This document shows positions 57,401 to 64,000 of a DNA stretch of 64,000 bases, one piece after another. Numbering within the stretch: the first letter of the stretch is position 1; every line of letters begins with the position of its first letter. The translations under genes and the position numbers were made by a program. The DNA is from Pomacea canaliculata (taxonomy: Eukaryota > Mollusca > Gastropoda > Architaenioglossa > Ampullariidae): NCBI RefSeq assembly GCF_003073045.1, contig NC_037600.1:17066352-17130351 (forward strand). The letters run 5' to 3'. A model generated the notes under the pieces. The model was not told where the DNA came from. It was given only the letters and a program-made list of their open reading frames with translations, and did no database searches.

Positions 57401-58080
57401 ATCGTTCAAAATGAAATCCAATATTTACGGGGGAGAACAATAGAGCTTTAAAAATATAAGAAGGCAACATAAATTTTTAAAATTTTACAACCGTTGTATT
57501 ACTCTCATAATTTGATGTTTGATTTGAAGAAATATATTTATAAACATTTATCTGCATAATAAATGTATTCATGTCGTGTGCACAAACAAATTGAACTTAA
57601 AGCTCAGTTCACTATTATTTTATTGACGATCACACGCAGGCTCGTGAGGTCAGTCGGCGGGTAAGTTGTACAAAAAAGATAATAAAAAACTGTGCAATCC
57701 TTTGTAAAGATATCTCCCTGTATAAAAGTGATATACACTGATGTTAATGGACAGGGTAAGGTGAATATTTAGGATTTTCTAATCATAGGACAGAGATATG
57801 TAAGTTCATGAACTCTGATATTAAAAAGTAATTACAGAAACACACCGGTCTGTGGACACTAGAGACAGGGAGACAGAAAAGTAAGGATCCAGATATCGAG
57901 GGACAGGAAAATGTTTCACGCAGTCTGTCTCTAAACTCGCAAACAAAATGGCTTCCATCTGCAGAAGGTGGTTGATGCTCAGGTCATGTCAGATGATGGA
58001 ACTGTAAGTGCGGAAGGTCAAAGGGCAGTCAGAGGGTCGCCATTTAATGATGAACTTGAGTTTACCGGTGGTTTTGGTTG

Positions 58081-58145
58081 TTTTTTTTTTTTTTTTTTTT
58101 TGGGGGGGGGTTGTGGGTTTTTTTTTTTTGTTGTTTTTTTTTTAA
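58081..58145. repeat. Poly-T / poly-G tract
   Basis: Runs of T interrupted by G runs; low complexity only. Confidence 0.8.
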
Positions 58146-61100
58146 GGCTCACATCCCGGAGTCAATTTTTTTTAAACTGCTGGTGTCACGTGGTGCCTAC
58201 GTGATGACATAACTCTTAGGATATACTAGCATCTTTGCTCGATTATCTAACCCTGCAAAGCTTGTTTTTTTCGTAGGCTGAACATGCTACAGGTCTCCTA
58301 TACAGCCTTTTTAGCTGAATGCTTTTTCGAATACGTGGCTGTTGGAAAAAAAAAACATTTTTTTATAACGGGATGAACTAGCCGCCAGTCATCTGCTTAT
58401 TCGCCACGAAATTATCTCTTCAGACCACCATTTGCAGTCGCTAAAGAGGTTAAATACATGAGCTATGTTCACTCTGTTCTATCCTACAAATATACACTCA
58501 TTTACACGAGGGTCTATCCTGCCAAGGCAGGAATTAGCTTGTGTTGTCAGTTACACCTGTGACTGGTGTAAACATCGAGGTCATGAAACACTTTCTCCGC
58601 AGCTTCATTAAATGTTGATCAGCTTGATTCTCTCCTCGCTGGGTGGTGTGGGAAAGAAGTCGACCTCAGCAGGGGGGAGGAGAGCAAACAGTTCAGTTCT
58701 GTGAATAAAGTCCAGTAACTAGACCAAGCAGGATCCGGAGTGAACTCTATCACACTGCTAATATGTCTTTATTTACTTCAGGTCTCAGACTTACTGTCCT
58801 GGAAAACAGAATGGGGGTGGAGAGAGGGATGCAGGGGAAAAAAATTATAGGATATGTCAGCATAATACAGTTAGGTGGCCTATAGAGCTAATATATATTG
58901 ATTTATGTCAGTGTATTTATTATGTACGTTTTATTTATTATGTTTTATTTATTATTATTTTTATTTATATCGTTATAAATCGAGCTGTGTATTATTCGGT
59001 CCTGGCATTTCACTTTCATTTATTGCCACTGGCCAAAGGCAAGTTTTTTCAGCTAGACCAGCTAAACCATCTTTGAAATGATTTTGAATTAAAGGGGTAT
59101 ACTGCATACAGAAAAAAGTATTTTAAAATAATTGCGTTTGGGTTTGGGGTTTGGGGAGTATATGGGAAGTTTGTAATCTGGAGCGATCGAGCGAACAACT
59201 TTCATTGCAGGGAGTTAAGAGAAAAGACAAGGAGCGGATTTCACAAGTTAGTCGTCTTATCTCTAATGTATTCATAAGTTAATTGTCTTATCTCGAAAGC
59301 CATTTATCCCAGATAACGGGTTGACGAAAGCGAAGGCCTCTGTACGGGGTCAAATACAAACGATCTTGCCACCTTGTGAACCCTGAAACCGGGTCACGAG
59401 ATAACCAGTACAGTGCAGCTGCAGACATGACCTCTGACCTCATCCACATTCTTGACTGAGATCCGCAGAGCTTTGCTTTTTTTTTTTTAGTATTCAATTT
59501 TTTTTTTTTTTAATCTTTCTCTTAAACCCCTAGATTGGTAAGTCCCAAGTTTAAACATCATGTGAACGCTACGAAAGGGTGGACTGACACCCTGTGGTGG
59601 ATACATTTCGTATGGTTTTCAAATAAAAAACAACAACAAAAAAAACCAACGCCGCTTCCAAAAGCCTGTCGACTTCTCCTAACCGAAAGTTTTTAGTATC
59701 TGACAGAGATGATGGGAGTATACTTTGTGCCATCGTTTTCTTCCTGTCTATTATTATCATCATTATTATTACTTATGTTACGCATGGGTTTGACAGTTGC
59801 AAACTATGCAATGATTTGACAAGTGGACGACCGACATTCGGGAGGTACACCCGGTCAGAGGTAGAGCAAGAAAGTTGTTTACATCAGATAAAAGGTTCTT
59901 ATAGCAACACTCGTGTGTCCTGCTCTTCCATTATGAAATCTTCCACTAACGATGGAACAGCAGGTGGGTGGTACCCGAACAGAGCGAACTCTCAGTAACC
60001 TCGCTCTTTTTTACACCTGAGAGAGCATTTTACCTGCACTGCTCGGTACACTGTGAAATTCCAACACCACAGACCACACCGCAGCCCCGTGGTGAGGAAT
60101 TACAGGGGCCCAGGGGTATGAACTAACACGGGTGGCATTGCCTACCGTCCTCAGGAAAAGAAGAGAAAAATTGTACGGCGCGTGGTGAATGGAGAACAAA
60201 CACTGAGCGACACAAAAGGTAGATTATTTTGGGGAGCGAACCCTGTTGAATGTGAGAAGCATGGCTGTCATCAGACTGTCTGATGAACCATAAAACACAG
60301 TGAGCACTGATCACTAGAGCGGAACTGGCGACTATTCATAGGACTTGAGATATCGTAGACACCTGAGGCACAAAAAAAAGACGGTTTTTTTTTTTTTTTA
60401 TTAACGCTTTCCTTGGCTGGATACGATGTATGTCACTGTAAGTTCGACTTTGGTAACTGAGAAACAATGACCCAGGAGTCAAGGTAGTTCGAGCGCCTCA
60501 CAGCGGTACGCGGCAGAACTTTCTCGTTGTTGACACGACATTCGTCAGCAAGATGCTGTGAAGACACAGAGACCACGTGAGGTCACTTGCACCAAACGGC
60601 TAAATTAGTGAAACGAGTGTTCATGCAGAGATTGAGGGTTTTTTTTATAAAGATAATATGTAGAACACATAAACAGACTGCACGTGCTTTCTCGCCAGTT
60701 TTTTCCTGAAGAGTATTGTGACCTCACCTCAGGAGGAGGAAAAGAAAAATGGAGGAAACTAGGAATTTTTTTTATTTTTAAATGTTAACTGTTTGTATGT
60801 CCCGGATAAAGCACGGGCCAAGCAGATTGCTATTATAGCCACAGCATTATTAACATCGTCTGAAATGTTAATGTCGAAAGGTTAAAGGTTCTGAATAGAA
60901 ACGTTGACGTGTGACGTGACCTCGTAACGTAGTGTGTACAAACGTGACGTGTACCTGCCTCTCCGTGCATACGCACAGAACACGTGACTATCACCATCTT
61001 AATCTACAGCACATGTGTGACCATTTAATGTCACCTTTGGCAAGGCCACCTGTGTCTTCTAATTGCTTAAAGTTTCTATCGGCTCCATGGCGACAACATT

Positions 61101-61280
61101 TCACCTGAGGGTTAGCACGCAGTGAGGTCAGAGTGCAAGACTGGACACAGCAGGAGTCCATAAATATATTTGTTAGAAAAGCAAACACATGCGCACTTTG
61201 GTGCATGCAAGCACGCTCTCTCACACACACAAACATTTTCTGCAGCACAGAAACTAGACTAGGTCGTCCACCAATCCTTA

Positions 61281-61408
61281 GCAACCAACTGATTTGCAGA
61301 ACGAGTTCCAATGCTGCCATGCCAACCCTGCAGGGTCAGACCCTGGCAACCAACTGATATGCAAGACGAGTCCATTTCGCCGTGCCAGCCCTGCAGGGTC
61401 AGACCCTG
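61281..61408. repeat. Tandem duplication, 65- and 63-bp units
   Basis: Units 61281-61345 and 61346-61408 both start GCAACCAACTGAT and end GCAGGGTCAGACCCTG. The shared end contains the palindromic GGGTCAGACCC. A third partial copy begins GCAAC at 61409 and diverges at once. Confidence 0.85.
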
Positions 61409-63491
61409 GCAACGCATCAAACACCTGTAGTTCCATTGCTCGCCAAGCAGACTGTAAATAAGTAATGTCGTCTGTGACAGATATTTCGGGAGGGAGTGGG
61501 GCAGAGGGGTCACTCAAACAGAACTGACCAAATCACACTCCAGCCGTTGGGGAAAAGACTGAACGACGATCCCACTTATACTTACCACCAATAAAAGAAC
61601 TATGTATCTTATGTTGACTAGGGCAACATCACTGTTTTTATAGTTGAGGCTGGTTGCAGTGTAGAACAGGGAGCGTATCTATATTGAATATATTGACAAA
61701 TCTTACAAATATTAACAAATGTTATCATATGGAACTGGCAATAAAGGAGGTCGTCACTACAACTCGAGGTCGATGCTGCAGCGCTGGTTTTAAATCTTTT
61801 GTTTCCGTTGTGACAAGTAAACAGACTTTTGAGCACGTGAGGAGTGGCGGGTAGATATACGGGTGGAGATGCGGTTTTGCTTATGATTCACGCCTCGATG
61901 TGTCGGCAGTCCTTTTTTGTTACCCGTTGTGAACTGTGGGGTGGGTCCTTGCCTCTTAATGACAGGCAACATGCCGAGAGGAACCTCGCCAAACAGCGGG
62001 GGTGGTTGAAGAGCAGTGGTTGAGAATGTCACCTGGACTTGGTTGCTGTAGTTTGGGAGATCAACATAGTTCTGTGTAGTTCCCTATCTTCTCTGGGGGT
62101 AGATAGATGGGTATTGCCTTAGCGATTGAGAAAAAGAGAACGGAATCATTGTTTGAACCCAATTCCTAGTTGAACAGTTGAGAAGTCTCGGTCAGTTGGC
62201 ACAGGTGGTAATAGAGACAGACGCCTCTCTCAGCACTCTTACAGGTGCAAGCTGCAGACAGACCAACTGTATTTTATCACTGTAATAAAATGTAGAGCAC
62301 TGAGTCGTCTTATCAGCAACCAACTGTTATGAGGAAACTAGTTCGGGTACTGCTTGACGCTCTGTGTTACAAGTGCGATTAGAATGTGCTTTACCTGATA
62401 ACACTCAAAATACCTTTTCCTGTGTCTCCTGGATATCGCACCTGTGTCCCCGTCTTATCGCACCTGTGTCCCCGAGCTATCACGCTTGTCCTGAATCATC
62501 ATATATGCACATAGATAGGCATCAGGACCACTGAAACAGTTTTAAATATATCTGTTGGAATTGTACCTGTTTAAAACACCGCAGTTATTGAAATTAAAGC
62601 TGTTTCAATCAAAGGCAACCGCTATTATGAACAATGAAATGTTCTTTGCTAAATTTTTTAAGGATATTTACTAGTGTGCTGGCAGTTTGCTGTAAACAGA
62701 TAATAATCTTACATAAAATAACTGAAATGCAGTTCAAGCGTTTGAAGCGAAACAAAGCTAGTTTCCTTGGCAACGAGTTCTCTGGAAATCGTGTTTTGAC
62801 AAAGACTCGGTAAATGTTTTCATAATATTGTTGTCCTGTGATATTGCCTTGTTATGACAATTAGTGGCTGTTATAATTATAATTATTTAGCTTGTGTTGT
62901 GACAGTTGGTGGCTGTGTTATAATTATTTAGCTTCTGTGTGGACAACTAGCTTCTTGTAATGCCTTGCTTCCTCCCGTGCACCCTGTATTTTACTCCCTG
63001 TGTATTCCTTTCAACTGTGACCTACAAACGGCTGTCGGAAAAAGAGTGAATGGCATTGACAAGGTATATATTACACTGTCGACATTTTCCTCTTTTTATT
63101 GCATGCTATTTTATATGCATGGCTACACTCGTGAGTGGGTTTCTTTTCTTTTCTTTTTTTTTTTTTGGTTGCTGTGAGCTTCTGCACGTTCCATAAAGTC
63201 TGTCGTTGTATTGAGGCGGGAGGCTTCGTCTATAGACAGGTGTACACAACAGACAGGACCATGACCCAACATCAGTTTGTCTCTCTCAAACACTTCACTT
63301 CATACTGCATGCCACACCCTCCCTCTGGGCCCATCGGTGTGTGCGTGAGTGAGGGCAGACCGTCTGAGTTTCTAGCTTGCTCGGGGCGCCTTCGGTGAAA
63401 AAAAGAGACATTTTGGTTCAGCTTTCTCTGTTTTTTCAAAGAAACACTTCGTGCATTACCTCAACAAAGCTGAATATAGCCCTGCTCCTCG

Positions 63492-63557
63492 ACTAAACTA
63501 CCTTATTTAGACTAAACTACCTTATTTACACTAAGCTACCTTATTTAGACTAAGCTT
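63492..63557. repeat. Tandem repeat, 19-bp unit
   Basis: Three and a half copies of ACTAAACTACCTTATTTAG start at 63492, 63511, 63530 and 63549, with single-base variation. Confidence 0.85.
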
Positions 63558-63599
63558 GAGTTCCTCATAGCTATAATAAGCCCTCTCTCTCTCTCTAGC

Positions 63600-63800
63600 T
63601 ATAGTAATGCATTCTATAAGCAAAGAATAAAATGTATAGCTATAGAATGCACTCTATAAATATAGAATGAAATAGAATAAAATGAAATAGCTATATATAT
63701 GCATTCTATACTTATAGAATTGAGTTGTATAAATGTAGACGGCATTATATACGTATAGAATGAATTATATACTACAAAATGAATTCTATAAGTAGTATAA
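63600..63800. repeat. AT-rich array of imperfect palindromes
   Basis: TATAGAATGCAT and its complement recur in alternating orientation at irregular spacing, interspersed with TATAGCTATA. Similar motifs (AAAATGCATTG, TAGCTATAA) resume after the MITE at 63981, so the array extends past the window. Confidence 0.6.
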
Positions 63801-63972
63801 CAGGGCTTCTGCTAAGGCTAAATTCTTTGGGGTCCCAGGGACTCCTTCAGATTTTTAAGGGGTCCCTGTTCTTCGCCCAAATTTGAAGGGGATCCCATTG
63901 ACGAAAATTGAAGGGGTCCTCCAAACTTTTAATGCGTACTGTACGCAATTTTTTGCGTAAGCAGAAGCCCTG
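63801..63972. mobile_element. hAT-type MITE (172 bp)
   Basis: Starts CAGGGCTTCTGCT and ends AGCAGAAGCCCTG, a perfect 13-bp terminal inverted repeat. Flanking octamers TAGTATAA (63793-63800) and CAGTATAA (63973-63980) match at 7 of 8. Internal GGGGTCC-type motifs repeat. Non-coding; inserted into the AT-rich palindromic array. Confidence 0.8.
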
Positions 63973-64000
63973 CAGTATAAAATGCATTGTGTAGCTATAA

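Larger units (their letters stand above)
50968..64000 (+). other. Probable first intron of neverland (continues past the window)
   Basis: No segment with a Rieske Cys-x-His motif or another neverland block was seen on the plus strand. The region holds tandem repeats (52960-53056, 61281-61408, 63492-63557), poly-T/G tracts (58081-58145), scattered short frames and a MITE at 63801-63972. An independent gene on either strand cannot be excluded. Confidence 0.5.

Overview
The window is animal nuclear DNA. Genes are split into many short exons with GT/AG borders, the introns are full of microsatellites and hAT-type transposons, and the proteins are animal families: an SGLT-type SLC5 transporter, SRCR-plus-ZP surface proteins, a receptor tyrosine phosphatase and a neverland-type Rieske oxygenase. 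The EGF/furin-like plus fibronectin-III phosphatase and the SRCR-ZP pair suggest a lophotrochozoan invertebrate, most likely a mollusc. That placement is inference from family repertoire, not a sequence match.

Layout. (1) 2973-9057, plus: a complete 15-exon Na+/sugar cotransporter of about 661 aa. (2) 10759-19389, minus: a 10-exon protein with signal peptide, two SRCR domains, a ZP domain, a furin site, a Ser/Thr-rich stalk and a hydrophobic tail (about 700 aa); its first intron carries a broken LINE. (3) 21003-34636, plus: a 22-exon receptor tyrosine phosphatase (about 1531 aa) with Cys-rich/EGF-like modules, about five FN3 domains, one membrane span, an active-looking D1 and a degenerate D2. 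Its stop codon lies inside a minisatellite that continues into the 3' UTR. (4) 37121-41299, minus: a diverged paralogue of gene 2 with nearly the same exon phases. (5) 41300-50245: no convincing host gene; it holds simple repeats and a 1.4-kb hAT transposon (47321-48728) with exact 8-bp target duplications and an open ZBED5/SCAND3-like ORF. (6) 50508-50967, plus: the first coding exon of a neverland (cholesterol 7-desaturase) gene. The remaining 13 kb to the right edge looks like its first intron, with repeats and a small hAT MITE at the far end.

Genes 1 and 2 converge, 2 and 3 are head-to-head about 1.6 kb apart, and 3 and 4 converge, so the phosphatase sits between two SRCR-ZP paralogues. 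I saw no operon-like logic. A functional link between the SRCR-ZP proteins and the phosphatase would be speculation. The most interesting protein-level points are the phosphatase: a D2 that keeps the signature Cys but has lost the WPD aspartate and signature Arg, a D1 with Arg at the Q-loop Gln, and a dibasic cleavage site in the membrane-proximal ectodomain. At the DNA level the window has several hAT MITEs with target duplications and a surplus of the palindrome TCACGTGA. All exon models were built by eye from reading frames and splice consensus, without transcripts.
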